A stretch of 64,000 nt of DNA, from positions 8,076,501-8,140,500 of the forward strand of contig CM028917.1 in assembly GCA_016801845.1 (NCBI GenBank), read 5' to 3'. The DNA comes from Polydactylus sextarius (taxonomy: Eukaryota > Chordata > Actinopteri > Polynemidae). Both the position numbers and the translations under genes were made by a program. Shown in pieces: positions 46,101 through 59,759 of the stretch; the first letter of the stretch is position 1; every line of letters begins with the position of its first letter. The notes under the pieces were generated by a model that was given only the letters and a program-made list of their open reading frames with translations, was not told the DNA's origin and did not search any database.

Positions 46101-49100
46101 TCAATAAATATATTATTTAAAGCTCAAATAAAATAATAATCAGATTATAGAGGTAGGTTTCTACATTTTACTGTCTGTTGTGCAATAAGTCTTAATTACA
46201 TTTGAGTTATTTTCGGGCTGATGATATGAAGGAAACATACAGTATTCACACACTGACGCAATTATTATTCTATTTACTAACTGTACATAACAAATAATAG
46301 CTATAATGACAAATATCCAATCTAAATATATATAACTGGCAGTGTTGTTGTGTCTGTCTTTTTTTTACTGTTCCCTCATCAGATAAAATCCAGTTGTATA
46401 ACAAAACAATGCACAAACACGTGAGCCCATTAATGTTCTTATCTAAAAAAACAAGATAATACGTCTATTAAAAGCCAACGTATCTGGATCACTGCCTCTT
46501 CTCTAACTGGTGCATCATCACAGATTCATCTAACATCGAACATTAAGGTTTCCTCAGTACCTGTGTGTCCTCTGTTGTCCTCCGTGTGTCTGTGTGTCTC
46601 TTAAAGTTTCAATGATCTTTTGTGTTCAGTTTGAGACGATCATTTTCTTTCCCTTTGCTTAGAGTGAAAGCAGTCATTCTCTACATCTGACCTTGCATCA
46701 GTTAGACCTAAACCCCCACACACATACACATTTTTTACAAACAGCATTTGTATGAATGTGTTTTGATGTAACATCGTGCAACTGCTGAGGAGCAAGTTGA
46801 AGAAAAAAATAACATAAAATCAACTATTTCTCCTTGTTTTCCTTTCTTTCTGTTTTTGAATTATATAACAGTCAAAGGTCAGGGTCAAGGTCAGGTTTCA
46901 GCATATAGTATTCAGCATATTCTGAATCTCAATGTTTATTTTGCTGTTTTATATTCTGACTCTGTCATAACGGCTGCAGGAAATAGTGAAGCTGTCCACT
47001 GCCTCATTTCTTTTCTTTTGCAGCATATTTTCACTCCTGCCTCAAATGAAATATAGCATATTAATAATTGCACACCCACACCTACCCGCTGCTACGCATG
47101 TAGCTTGCAGCTTGCCTCAGTCTGTGAGGTGAAAAATAACAGGATTTTATGGCAGTGGGGACTTTGCTGTGACTCCTCTGTGAAAAGTTTTGCATCCATG
47201 CATGGTAATCCCCAATTCTTTTTTTTTTTTTTTTTTCTCACTGAGTCTCACTGAGGAGTTTCAGAGAAAATGAGAGGGAGGTGTGGGGTAGAGACGTGAT
47301 GGTGGTGGAGTTGGGGAAGTGCCAGTAATGGTGTAACATGGTTGCTGTACCTACAACGCATGGTTTCCCAGTGAGAAAAAGTAGAAAGAAAAATAGATTT
47401 TTTTCCAACACCTGCAAGAAATTCTAGGACAAGTTTGAGTATGTTGAGGGACGACATGTTTGCGCCTTCACGTTACACCTCAGAGGTGGGAAGGTTTATT
47501 GTATTTCTTTGTATGACATAATAGATTTTATTTTATGTATGTGGGTGGGCAAAACTGCTCATTTGGTTTAATTTAATGCTTTAATGACATAAATCCTCAA
47601 AGAAATGACATAGAAGAAATACAAATACTATCTGTGCTCAGAAAAGGAGAGACCTCCCGAGACTTAAACAGTTCCTGAAAATAATGAGAAATGCTCATGA
47701 CGACAGTCGACATAAGTCCATGAAATGAGATTCAGGTCAATCTGTCCTTCAGAGAATTCTTCCCACCGTCCAATTAGCTCAGCACAGTGGCTTCTTAAAG
47801 TCTTACATAACTGTGACACACAAAGCAGAAGTCACATCAGCGCTGAGTGGAGTGGAAATCAATGAGAGATAGTTCCAGTGATCGGTGACAATAATAACTT
47901 CAACTAGACAGCTGCATTTCCTTGCAGAAAATATAATATGAATGCTCATAGATGCTCAGGTAAAATCAGCTATGTGAATGTGCCACAGTGATGGGAACAG
48001 CTTCCCTGTGTGAAACTGACTCAGTGTACTTCCTAAACTCCTGCCACATGGTCAAAAACTGTAACTCATATTGCCAAATTTCAACGCCGCAAGACTTTTG
48101 CACAGATGTTTGTGTGTCTGTTGTGAAGTTAAAGTGAAACATGATTGAATTATGGCAGTTTTAACAAAGTACCTCATGTTGTGTATTTGGCCAGAGTGAG
48201 AGAGAGAAATAGCACAAAAACACTGAGTCTGAATGCTTAAGAGACACTGTATCACACTGTGGTTCACGTTTCTCTGCAGTTTGATATCAAAATTGCTTAC
48301 GAGAAGTTAAAGATGCAGTAGCAAAAGTAGCAGCAGTTAAAGTGTTAGAATGGGTGATTATGATTCATAATTATTATGAGACTCTGTGATGGTCCAAAAA
48401 AATAAATAAAACTTAATCTGCAGTAACGCAAAAAATCATCCATGATATCAAAATACTGAATGACCATCAAATAGCTCAGTCTTGTGACCTGTTTAAAACC
48501 TTAACGAAGTAGCTACGTCAATCTTTACCAGAGCAGAAAGACTTTAAAGACAACAAAGTTTGTTTTCTTTTTGCGGAATTCAACAGCTTCAAGACATAAA
48601 ATCTTGAAGCTGAAGCATCATAAAAATTAAAAAAAAATATATATGATATTTCAAAAACAAACTCATTTGAGAAGAACTTAGTATTTCAGAATTCAGGCCA
48701 ATTATTGTGCAAAACAAGATAAACTGCCACCAAAGTGACTGGAAACAAAGTGCACTTTGCCACCTCAGTCATTATGCTAATAAGTCAACTCCACAGTACG
48801 ATGACTTGCAAGGAAAACCACAATATTCTGTACAAACTTATTCCACACTCTGCAAATGGCCTGCTTTAAATGGAAATATACAGTAGAGGAGGAGAAAAAA
48901 AAAACTGTTAATCAACTGGAATGAAAATGAATATATTTACTATAGGCAAATCCATATATAACAGAATTTGCTGGATGCCATAAAAGTAAAAGATTTGGGG
49001 TAAAACTGAAGGGATTTAGCACTTCAAAGCTTAAAGAAGCATGGCCGATAGGAAATGGAAATGCATAATGTGTTTGCACGAATGAGGAAAATCATTAGTT

Positions 49101-51638
49101 GCATTTGAAATGAATTTGTATAAGCCAGAGCACGCAATTTCAAATGAAGGATGAAACGAACAAACGAAATACAAAGTAAGGGTCTTTGTTAAATTTTGAT
49201 ATATGGCCTATATATATATTTTAATGAAACCTAACAACATACATATAGATATGTGCATATGGATAATAAATGCACACAGTGTCTCTGAAAACAGAAACAA
49301 AGTGCAACTTAATCAATAGATAAAAAAGAGTAGACAGATGACAGATCAGGGGAACAAGAAGGTGCACAATGTGAAATAGAACAGAATATGTTGTCACCGA
49401 GGCCACAGTAAATGGGAAAAACATCAGAGATCTGGCAGATCAAACAGAATGACACACACAACAGCACAGTGATGCACAAATAAGCACAGAAATAGACTGA
49501 AAACTTCTCAGGAGCAGGTTTTAAGAATAGACTGAAAGTGATGATACAAATTCTTTGTTTGAGACTTGACAAAATAAAGTCTGATTTGTTTCACTTATAA
49601 ATCTGCAGCACCCTGAATCAAAGATTCACACAGAAAACTAGAGCCAAGTCAAAGGGTATGGCAGGGTCTTATCTCATATCCTCACTACAGCATTTTGAAG
49701 ACATCAGAGCCGTGGCGATGTCTCATGGAGAGCACAAGCTCCTTATGAGGGATCAGTCTGTCTGACCTGAATACAAAATGGCTTGATTTTTTTTTTCCGA
49801 AAGATGAAAAACAAAACTATTACAGACAACATCACAGAGGACTGAGCAAATAAGAGGAACATTTTCGTGTAGTTTCACAATACTGGCAGAAAATCAATAA
49901 GTAGGTTACATATGTCTATATGTAACTGTTTATGTTAAGTACGAACATGTGAACACAAGTAGTCATGCACTCAGCTATGTGCTAATATGGTTGTAAAGTA
50001 TCGTTAGCACAGTGATCAAAGGGACGGTTTATATACCTCGGGGGCATCACTACACTTGCCAGCTGCAGGCATGTGGAAAGTAGCTAAACTGATCAATAGA
50101 TGGATAAATAGACAGATGAATAGATAATAGATGGATAACAGCAAATGATACATGGTTTAAATAACAGCTAAATGTAACTACTTAGCTAACAGTAATGAAT
50201 AAACAGGTAGAACAGCTAGCTAAAAGCTGAAACAGACAATGAAAAGTGTCAAAATTGCTGAAATTGATAAAAGCTTAGGAGTATCTAAAAGTAGTGAATT
50301 AATTTTTGAGTTAGTGGAACCGTCCAGCTTAAAATAATAAATGGTTGAAAAAGTAATTGTGTGGAAAGAGTAGTGCTAAAAACAAAGGTTTCACAGCTAA
50401 ATGTAATATAGATTGGACTACTTGGATGAAAGTAATAAGTAATCAATTTAGTTGATGAAGGGCAACTTGACTTAATGTGACAAGACTGTTCTGATAAAAA
50501 GAAGGAAATAGTTAGAAACTACCGACTTAGCATATGAGTGCAGTGAAGTCAGAAGTCAATATCGGTATCAATGTCCAGCGTCAGCAAGAGCTCAAATAGG
50601 ATTAGGATGTGTGACCTGTTTAAAGTCGGCTGTATTTGATCTGTTGTCGATCATCCTCCGTCCGATGCACCCTACAGCTGTCAACACCAATACTGGCCCA
50701 CCACCACCTGACCTCATATTAGCCAACCAGACAGTCTGAGCTCTTTGCCCCCATTCAGAGACAGACATGTTATCACATGTTCATACACAGGACAGTTATT
50801 AACGTAGGTGCTACACTAGACTAAATTTAACAGGTATTTTAGGCTCTGGTGGTGGCAAGTTTTCAACATCAACATCTGTTACTTTTTTATTTTGTCTCTC
50901 TGTGTTAGTCAGCTTCACAAGCCTCTGACTGAAGCTGTGTCTTTACTCATATTTTCGGAACATATTTGTATTATGTATATTTGTGTTGTGTGTAATAGAG
51001 TTGTGTAATAGAGTTATGAAGACTATTTGCGTTATCCTACTGTAACCACAAACAAAAAACAAAATGGTGGATAAGGGTCATAATTTGGCCATACATAATA
51101 CAGATACAACTTACATTTCATCCCTGACTTGACACTGAGAAGTCAAACCCAATAAATAATTGAGTGCAGGCACAGTGAATGCTAATGTGCTTTCGATACC
51201 ATCCCTAATTCTGTCTAGCTGACAGCTAGCTAAACAAACTGTGAAAAATAACTCAAATTGTTTGTGCTCATGGTCACGTGTTCCTATTTTTGGGGAGTCA
51301 TAGTCAGACATTTTATTTTCTTAGATATGAGAAAGTCTGGAACTGAAACACAAAAATTTATCTTGGACTTAAAGCACTGGTTCATCTTCCAAGTCCAGAA
51401 TTACATTAGAGACTGTGGTTTAGTCATGTCTAGACTGTCTCTGATAAAAAAAAAAAAAAAAAAAAAAAAGGAAGGTGTGTTCATGTGCCGAGAATAGTCA
51501 CTCATGGTTTCTTTGGACTTTTTGCGGGATTTGGCACCAAACCTCTATACATCCCATAGATCATATAGAATGTATGCCAGCACTGTATGTGTTGCTAAGG
51601 CAGTGAGTTCAGACATAAAAAGAGCATGTATTCCCCTG

Positions 51639-51806
<168 letters not shown>

Positions 51807-53132
51807 AATTCATGAGGTTTATGAAAGAACAGAGTGGTCTGTTGAAGTCATACTTAGTTGATGTTTGCATAAATCTGACAGGCAGTAAAATGCAGCCTGT
51901 GAAGTTGCCACATTAAAACACATCACACGTACACTGTACAGTGAAGCCTTGCATCATGATGTTGAGCCAGTGCTATTTTTTCTATAATGAGTGCCTATGT
52001 TAATCTTAATAGTAGCCTTATAAGTATTATAGTGTTTTACACAGACAGAATAAGGGTGGGCTGCAATTTGACATATTGACCTGCAATATAGAGATATCAA
52101 CATTGTGCTGTCCAGTTCAGCCCAGGTCAGTTTATTATGATTTTTAACTGAGGTGTAGTTAGTAAATGCCTACATAGTTTAAAGAGGCCACAGGTAAACA
52201 AACTTAGGTGAGTTAACTGTATTTACAGGAGCATTTCTGGAGGGTTTTCATCACACAGTCCTCATCAGATTACAAAAACATTTCAACATCCGACCTAGCC
52301 CTGCTGGATTTGACTTAAGTGAAATAGATTCCACTATGGTTCCTAAATTTACAGACTGTAAATCCAATATTTACATGACACAGAGTATGAATTTCAGTCT
52401 TAAGAGACCAGCTCCTTCCTATCTCCAGCCTACATACCGTTAAAGAGGCTTAACTATTGTCCTGTCCTCCTTTAGGTCTGAGTCTTGTGCTCCACTGCTC
52501 TTAAAAACTGCCCTCTCTAACCTCAGTATGTCCACATACAGGATGTGTTTGACCTCAATTCCTGACCCACAATAATTCACTTTCACAAAAATAAATCTTG
52601 CCTGTCATTCTAAAAGGCTATAATCAGTCTGTAAAAACTATTTTAGTTTCATTATTATTTTATAAACACAAAAGACTAATCCTCCCTCAGCGGTCTCTGC
52701 TTGCAACTTAATTTGAATTAATCAACTGGAAGGAAAACGACAGACACAAACTGTGCTTGTTAATTATGGCCATTAAAGATTAACTTATAATTAACATTAA
52801 CCTTATTTGAGGCCACTGAAGTTATGCCAAGTATTTCAGTGAAATAACTGCTAAACAAGGTGCTAATTTTACTATTAATTCTTAGGCATGCTGGACAAAA
52901 TGACTCAGAGAAATGACTCAGGATGTCAGGGATTTGAGCCACCACTTTGGTCAAAACTGACTGGTTGCAACAACCACCATGTAAACATTATAGCATAAGC
53001 AAATGTTGGTGAGCATGTTAGCATGCTCACCTGAGATGATGGACATGGTCAACATTGTAACAGTAGCAAATGTTAATGCACTAACACGGTAACTTAAGAT
53101 GATTAACATAGTTAACATAGATTAACACACTA

Positions 53133-53219
53133 GGGCAGTGGTGGCCTGGTGGCTAATGAAGCGGACTTGCGTCCGGAAGGTCTCAGGTTCCCACTGAGTT
53201 ACCCCCTGAGCAAGGTACA
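53133..53219 (+). repeat. tRNA-like SINE fragment
   Basis: A tRNA-like head: box A-like GTGGCCTGGTGGCTAATGAA, an anticodon-arm-like segment, and a degenerate box B GGTTCCCACTG. It is followed by CCCCTGAGCAAGGTAC, a phrase common to fish tRNA-like repeats. It is not an intact tRNA gene: stem pairing and box B are poor. Confidence 0.6.
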
Positions 53220-54435
53220 CGATGCTAGTACGTTGATATCATGACCGTAAAATGCAATCGTTTCATCCTCTATAGTACTACAGGAAAGAAATCCAAGTAT
53301 GAATGAAAAACTGATCCTAACAAAAACAAGAAACTAACACCATCAGTCTTCAGTTGTCAACAGTGTATCATAACATAGTAGCATGTTTTCTTTCTGTTTG
53401 TGTGTCTGTAAATGGATTATTTTAGTAATGTGAAGACTTTGTGTGGCTCTGTAAATGGATGATAAAGTATGTGAAGATTTTAGATTATTAGCCTAAATGC
53501 TCACACAGATTCCCATCAGTGCTCTGTGGTTGAGTCATGGCTGTTACTCAGTATTTGTCCTGTTTCCAAACAGGCTAATCTGGATCCTCCCTTTAAGCAA
53601 AACCTTATGTCACTATTTTACAGTCTAAATAAAGAATATTGACCTTTGAGATATCGTCTGTATCATTTGGAAATGATAACAAGTAGCGGCACATTTTAAT
53701 ATCGTATAAAGGCCCTCCAAGTCAAACAGCTCCACTGTTTGTTCAAACTGAGGACTTTTCCTTGTTCCACCATCATCAAAAACATCTTTGAGACCTCTGA
53801 GCTCACTAGGTTTAATTGCCTACTTCTATATCGGTTCCGGGTATAGATTACTACTTCTATTACTGGTGTTAACCAGTTTAATTTCTGTATTACTATCCCT
53901 CCCGCAGTGGCCACAGACCTCTTATAGAGAGGGTGCCAAACCCATGTTGTGGATTTAAGACAAAAATCACAAATATGCATGTGTTCAACTCCAATTTAGT
54001 TGGAATCCTTGGAATAGGAAGTATGCTTAAAGTTTGTCAACACTTTCATTTTCATTCCTCATCCTTGATGCTGTTTGACGTGTCAAGTATAGTTAATGGT
54101 ACATGATTGTTTCTTACACTCAGAGCCAGAACCACAAGCCATATTTCTGCAAGGTCAACCCAACTGTTGTTTACCATTATCTATATCGTTAAACAATAGC
54201 ATCTCACATGGACCTGAAGCACGAGTTGTCTCCTTGTGGCAGAGCTAGATTCAGGCGTGCCAAGGTTTAGAGGGATAAGCCCTGTAAAATCCTTCCAGAT
54301 TGATCTTTGACACTGTCTACTCGTCTTCCATGACAGGTAGAGAGGGGCAGGGGTTGTCGAGTTGACGGGCTGGTGATGGAAATGTTCACCTGACCTTTTC
54401 TGGTGACCATGTGACTGGAAAAGAGGAGGTAGCGG

Positions 54436-54554
54436 GGATTAGAGGTTAAGATATAAAAGCCGGACTCAGAAAGCACATCATCACCAACTCGAGAAGAAGG
54501 AAGTGGATCTGATCTGAGATTGGTGGTGGGTTCTTGGGATATCTGTGACAACAG
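54436..54554 (+). promoter_or_regulatory. pde6h: pde6h promoter and noncoding first exon
   Basis: GGATTA (54436-54441), the CRX/OTX homeodomain core, lies 10 nt upstream of TATAAA (54452-54457). A first exon of about 70 nt ends at 54554 with CAACAG|GTGAGA. The paired acceptor is at 55611-55612. The architecture (CRX-type site plus TATA) suits photoreceptor expression. The transcription start, near 54482, is inferred. Confidence 0.7.
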
Positions 54555-55627
54555 GTGAGAACTAACAAAACTTACTGACGAATCTGATTAATGTTTCAGT
54601 TTTATAATAGAAGTTAACTTTAATTTGCTGATAGTTGAAATGGTATCTTTTGTAGGCTGATACAGGGACGAACATCAGTGATAGAGCGATAAGTGATGAG
54701 ATTTGAACACAGCCTTGACTTAAATTAGATTTTCTGTGCTGATGTTACAATTTAAATTGTTTAAAAAATGGTGAAGACAGACATGGTCAAGTTGTACCGT
54801 CTTACTGAAGGACATGAACAGAAAGTTAAAGAGGGGAACAGGTGTGTTTGTTTTCTAATGCTCACCACAAAGAGGATTGACTTAAGCAGGCGATGACCCC
54901 GGCAACAGATGGCTAATAACACGCCGGGTGGATTCTCCACCATGCAGCTCCAACGCAGCTTCACAGACCTGTAAACATGAAAGCAGGAAAAGCGAGACTC
55001 TGTTTACCCCATCTAGATGCATGTTACATCTACTTGTGCTGATGTGGGCTGACGCACACGTTTTGAGTTACATAACGTGCCAAACCAGGGTGTTTTCCAC
55101 CCTTTGTCAAAGATACTTTAACAGACTTAGCAGCGTCAGCAGTCAGAGGAAGGGGGGGTGAGAGGTAGAGTTTAGACAGGATATTGTGTCAGATCAGGTC
55201 TGAGATGGACAAGGACAGGTGAGGAGAAAACAACACTGGTTGATCCTTGTTGAGCTTCATTCTCAGTCAAGCTTGTTGAGTCAAACTTGACAAATATAAA
55301 ACAAACAAATGGAAGTCGTAGCCAAGGAGCTTAAGGTTGAGGTCAAGAAAAGAGGTTGTTTTCTCATTGCACATGGCATCCCTGTTGTTAAAAAAGGGCA
55401 ATTAGTCCGCTGTGAATCAAAGTGGGATTAGAGATAATCTGGCTGTTTAACCTAATCTGCATAATCTCCATTGATTGGTATTGAGAGCTGAGAGGGAACA
55501 GGATTAACGGGAGAGAATCAGATTGAGGAAACCACAGGAGGTGACTGATCTGTCAAGGAAAAGGTACACATGATAATGCATAGTTGAAAAATAAAATGTT
55601 TTTGTGTTTTAGAGACCCTCAGCAGAA

Positions 55628-55983
55628 ATGAACGCCAGCCCCCCTGCAGGAAGCGCCCTGGCCCCTGGTGGAACAACTGGCCCCACCACACCCAAGAAGG
55701 GACCACCCAAGTTCAAGCAGAGGCAGACTCGTACATTCAAGAGCAAGGCCCCCAAGCCAGGCCAGAAAGGGTAAAAAAAAACTCTTTACATCATGTTTAT
55801 GTTTATTTGTTATTTCAACGCTTGGATTTTGACCAATAACATCTATCGTCTTTTGTCCTCTCCAGCTTTGGTGACGATATTCCTGGCATGGAGGGACTTG
55901 GCACAGACATCACAGTGGTGTGCCCATGGGAAGCCTTCGGTGACATGGAGCTCAGCGACTTGGCCAAATACGGCATCATTTAA
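55628..55983 (+). CDS. pde6h: Cone phosphodiesterase 6 inhibitory gamma subunit
   Basis: Small inhibitory subunit of photoreceptor cGMP phosphodiesterase, relieved by transducin in the phototransduction cascade. Coding exons 55628-55770 and 55866-55983 (261 nt) give 86 aa; the coding start lies 15 nt into its exon (55613). The Pro/Thr-rich N-terminus (MNASPPAGSALAPGGTTGP) precedes the polycationic region PKKGPPKFKQRQTRTFKSK (22-40), which binds PDE6 catalytic subunits and transducin. GFGDDIPGMEGLGTDITVVC (48-67) and the C-terminal ELSDLAKYGII (76-86), which plugs the catalytic pocket, follow. The N-terminus and synteny with mgp/wbp11 favour PDE6H (cone) over PDE6G (rod). Polyadenylation signals AATAAA occur at 56718 and 56860. 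Confidence 0.96.
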
Positions 55984-56227
55984 ACTTGCTGCCTCCTGCC
56001 TTCCTCTCCTGTCTGTACCTCTCCTCTGGCCGTTCCTCCTCACCCTGCCTTCTTTCCACCTCAGCTCGGCATGTCGTTATAAGGCTGCCGGGAAACCCCC
56101 TAATGCCCTCTCGTCTATCTACCTCATATTTTGCTCCACTAAGTGGATGGAAAGAATAATAATGCTTTTATTTTTATGTTATTAATATTATTATATGATA
56201 CTGTTTACAGTATATATATTTACACAG

Positions 56228-56269
<42 letters not shown>
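56228..56269. repeat. (CA)n(TA)n repeat in the pde6h 3' UTR
   Basis: About eight CA units followed by about thirteen TA units, inside the predicted 3' UTR. Confidence 0.9.
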
Positions 56270-56717
56270 TTGAAATGAGAAGACGAGAAAAAACACCACG
56301 CACCTTTTTACCTTTCCCTTCATCCATCTACAATTGTTTTCTCCTCCCTCGTCATCTAACCTCCTCCTCCCCCCCTTCCTCCTCTCTCTCCCAATCCTAC
56401 GGCAATGGACGCGAGCAAAACACTAGTTAATACTGGCTTGTATTTGCTTCTAGCTGTCTGTTAAAATGTAAATATGTTGTTCTACATGCTGAACCTTTTT
56501 ACCTTGTTGTCCTTCTTTACCTTTTATACTCCCTTCCTCTTTTATTTTGCATTGTATCATCCACTCCTTGCTCACAAGGTTAAACAGTAAACACCCGCGG
56601 GTTGCAAGGAGAGGCACGATGTGCTGTTATGGCGAAAACTAATCTATGGAGGAGGAAATCCCTTTTTCCCCACTCTCCATCCTTGCTGCTACTGAACCCG
56701 CATCCCTCTTTAGAGAA

Positions 56718-56865
56718 AATAAAGTCATATACTGTATGTTTTGTGTTGCAAGTGTGATAACACAGAAAATGTACTGTAAACTGGTCTGTCCTGCTAGCTG
56801 CAGTAAAATGTGTTTATTTTCAGTAATGGTGTTGTCACTTCTTTCTTTCTGAAACATTTAATAAA
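56718..56865 (+). terminator. pde6h: pde6h polyadenylation signals
   Basis: AATAAA at 56718-56723 and again at 56860-56865; the second gives a 3' UTR of about 0.9 kb. Confidence 0.65.
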
Positions 56866-57307
56866 TGGATCACAAGTAGATTCACGTCATATAAAGAAAA
56901 TCACATAATGACAAAAACATAATATCACCAATATGCTGCGTCGGTGGGAAACAGCAATTTTCTATTAGTCTTCTGGCTAACCAATGACATTTACCTCTAC
57001 GCCCTGTATTAGTACATTTAATAATAATTACCGCTAATTTTAAGGCTACCTGAAATCATCACACGCCTACAAGGTTCCTTGTTGGAGACGGGAAACAATC
57101 AATGGCATTTGTCTCTGCAAATGTCACATAACAAGAAACTTTGACCTTCCTCGTCTTGCGAGTAAAACAAATAATATGTTAATAAGCTGGTACCATGTGT
57201 GTGATCTGCTTCACAAGTCAAACAGGAGCTTTAAGTGAATACAGTCAAACAACAATTATATTATGCATCTTTACTGAAAATAAATATTCTAATATAAACC
57301 GCATCTA

Positions 57308-58255
57308 CCACAGCCAAAACGTTATGACAACTGACAGCTCCAGTGAATAACAAATTAACATTTGTCCTTGAAGTTGATGTTAGAAGAACAAATGGAAAGA
57401 GTAAGGATGTGAGTGACTTTGTAAAGGGTCAAACAGGGATGGGTCAGTACCTACCAACAATGGTCTAAGGAAGGAAAAGCAGTGATCCCAATGGGTCATG
57501 GGGGATGGGGAATGAAGACTGTCAAATTGTGGTGAAAGTTAAAGCTGGTTCGGGTAGAAAGGTTCAAGAGCACACAGCGTGTCACAGTTTGTTGACTGGT
57601 TGTCTGCAGACTAGTTGGGGTGTCCAAGCTGAACCATGTCTACCACTAGAAGCTCCTACCGTGGACACATGAGCTTTAGAGCTGTACTGAGAGGAAATGG
57701 AAGAAGGGACGTCTGCTTCGGATGAATCTCGTTGACAATCTCAATCTCGTCTTTTGCATAATGTAGACGCCGTGCATGCCGTGTGTATGCACGTCCTTTC
57801 CCAGGAGAAGACGTAGCACCAGAAAACTTGGGCCCAAGCAGATGAATGTGAATACAAGTACAACCTACCTAAATATTGCTGCAGATTACACTCCTTCATT
57901 GAAACAATATTCCCAGTGGCCTCCTGTAGCAGAATAATCCTCCTGCCACACTGCAACAATGGTTCAGGATGGTTTGAGGAACTTAACAATTAAAGGTGTT
58001 GTACTTCCAAACCAACTGACCATCTGTGGGATGTGCTGGACAAACAAGTCCAATCAACGAAGGCCCCAACTCACAATTCACAGGATTTGAAGGGTCTGCA
58101 GCTAAAGTCTCTGTGCCACATACCGCAACATCCTCAGAGATCTGGTTGAGTTTGTTCCTGGAAGGGTTGGGATTGTTTTGGACACAAAAGGGGAACCAGC
58201 ACAATATGAGGGAGGTGGTCTTAATCTTATGGCTGATCAGTGTGTGTATATATAC
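57308..58255 (+). mobile_element. Decayed Tc1-like DNA transposon
   Basis: The segment follows the order of a common fish Tc1/mariner element. It has a 5' portion (AACGTTATGACAACTGACAG), a segment like the transposase start (AAGGATGTGAGTGACTTTG), GGTCAGTACCTACCAA, a GTCTGCAGACTAGTTGGGGTG region, GATGAATCTCG, and the transposase C-terminal region CATCTGTGGGATGTGCTGGA (HLWDVLD). The right terminal portion is GTGGTCTTAATCTTATGGCT. Several internal deletions and stop codons are present, so no active transposase is possible. It lies between pde6h and the gprc5 gene. Confidence 0.82.
57741..58200 (+). pseudogene. Transposase pseudogene (DDE, Tc1 type)
   Basis: Plus-strand frames recover pieces of the Tc1 transposase catalytic half, including HLWDVLDKQVQS near 58018-58055. 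They are interrupted by frameshifts and stops, and part of the region between the catalytic aspartates appears lost. It is part of the element at 57308-58255. Confidence 0.7.
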
Positions 58256-58312
58256 ACGCAAGCATGGTTTCTTTTAGTTTTAATCTTGTACTGACAGACA
58301 AACAAACCCTGA
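58195..58312 (+). repeat. Direct repeat copy A (transposon end plus flank)
   Basis: About 118 bp, matching 58784-58901 at roughly nine positions in ten. It contains the last part of the Tc1-like element and about 55 bp of adjoining sequence (CAAGCATGGTTTCTTTTAG). Confidence 0.9.
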
Positions 58313-58783
58313 TCATGAGATATTAGACTGATGACACATAGTTGATACAAAGCAGATCTCTAATGTCGGAGCCTGACGACACAGAATTCTGTAGGTACAA
58401 GAACTACTCTGATTACACAACAATCCCTCAAGTAGTTGTTGAAATACTGTAGTCCATTTTAACCAACAATGGCATCTGTGGACCCTAAAATGGCTTAAAA
58501 AGACCCAAAAGTAAAACAGAGTTCAATAATCGAACAAACACTGTCTCATGGCTCCTGCCAATGTGACAAGATCAACAAGTTTTCCCAGACGCCTCGGTTG
58601 CTATGGTTTCTCTTCAAAATAATAATCTGCTGTCTGCACCAGGTGACTTAGAGTGTTTCCTGGCACTCACTGCCTCTGGTATTAAATGAAGCATGAGGGA
58701 GACATTTGGATTTTGTTCTTCTGAAATTATGTAAAGTTTATATAAGTTTAAGTGTAAGTATATAAGTTTACAACAACACACAC

Positions 58784-58901
58784 ACCAGCACAACATGAGG
58801 GAAGTGGTCTTAATCTTATGGCTGATCAGTGTGTGTATATATACACGCAAGCATGGTTTCTTTTAGTTTTAATCCTGTAGTAAGATACAAGCAAACCCTG
58901 A
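58784..58901 (+). repeat. Direct repeat copy B
   Basis: Second copy of 58195-58312, offset 589 bp. Because it includes the same non-transposon flank, it arose by duplication of the locus, not by a second insertion. Confidence 0.9.
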
Positions 58902-58937
58902 GTTCCTGTTTACAACAACAAGTTTATGTTGTTGTAA

Positions 58938-58939
<2 letters not shown>

Positions 58940-58970
<31 letters not shown>
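58940..58970. repeat. (AC)n microsatellite
   Basis: About 15 uninterrupted AC units, 40 bp after direct repeat copy B. Confidence 0.95.
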
Positions 58971-58972
<2 letters not shown>

Positions 58973-59759
58973 TTTGATGGGAGACAAACCTCAGTTCCAC
59001 TGATTTTTATATGACTAGAGTTGAAGAGAGACTTCAGATTGAACTGAACACACCTTATAAGCTCAACTTGTACAGACATGACTTTAGGTGTTACGTATGG
59101 GCTTGTGAAAGACAACAGTTAGAAAGCACTCTCTATTCTTGATGTAACTCCCCCTGCGGCAAAATTCAGCGATGTCAGTTTGTTGTTGCTATGATTTACC
59201 AGTAACTAAGGTGACGACCGGTCCTGTTCAGTATCCTGTAAAGACTGGGATGAGTCAGTTGGACTTGCCTCACCTCCCTTGCCTTACAACATGCTCCTGA
59301 CATGCTTCTGGGTGTTTGTTTTAAATAGCAGAACATCTGAAGCTTGCTCCAGACATCCTGGCTAATCCAGATAAAGCACACATTATCTAAAAGTGGAATG
59401 CAAATTCTAATGGGAAATAGATTCATAAATAGGGAGGAGCTAAATCTCCATTCTTGCGTGTGTGTGCGCTTGTGTGGATCATCAACTCCAGGTGTATGAG
59501 CCCCACCTATAGTGTGAGGAAGGAGGGGTCAGAAGGGAAAATATGAGTAGACTAGGGATGCATGTATCTCAATGATATTGCTCAACCTGTTGATGTGAGG
59601 TAAAACAACCCTCTCTGTCAAGTGGCCTCAGATCTCGGCGGCTTCACCGTGTCCCTCTCTTCCTCATCGTGTTCCCTTCCTGTTTCCTCGGGCTGCCACA
59701 GAAATGGGCCCATCATCAGAATAGAAGGTGCTTGGATATACTGAAGAAATTGGCTGCTG

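Noticed and set aside
52380..52560. Possible second LINE fragment (AGCTCCTTCCTATCTCCAG phrase)
   Set aside because: Only a short stretch resembles LINE 3' coding sequence; too weak to call without a repeat library.
53133..53219. A functional tRNA gene
   Set aside because: The cloverleaf does not pair well and box B is degenerate; better read as a tRNA-like SINE fragment.
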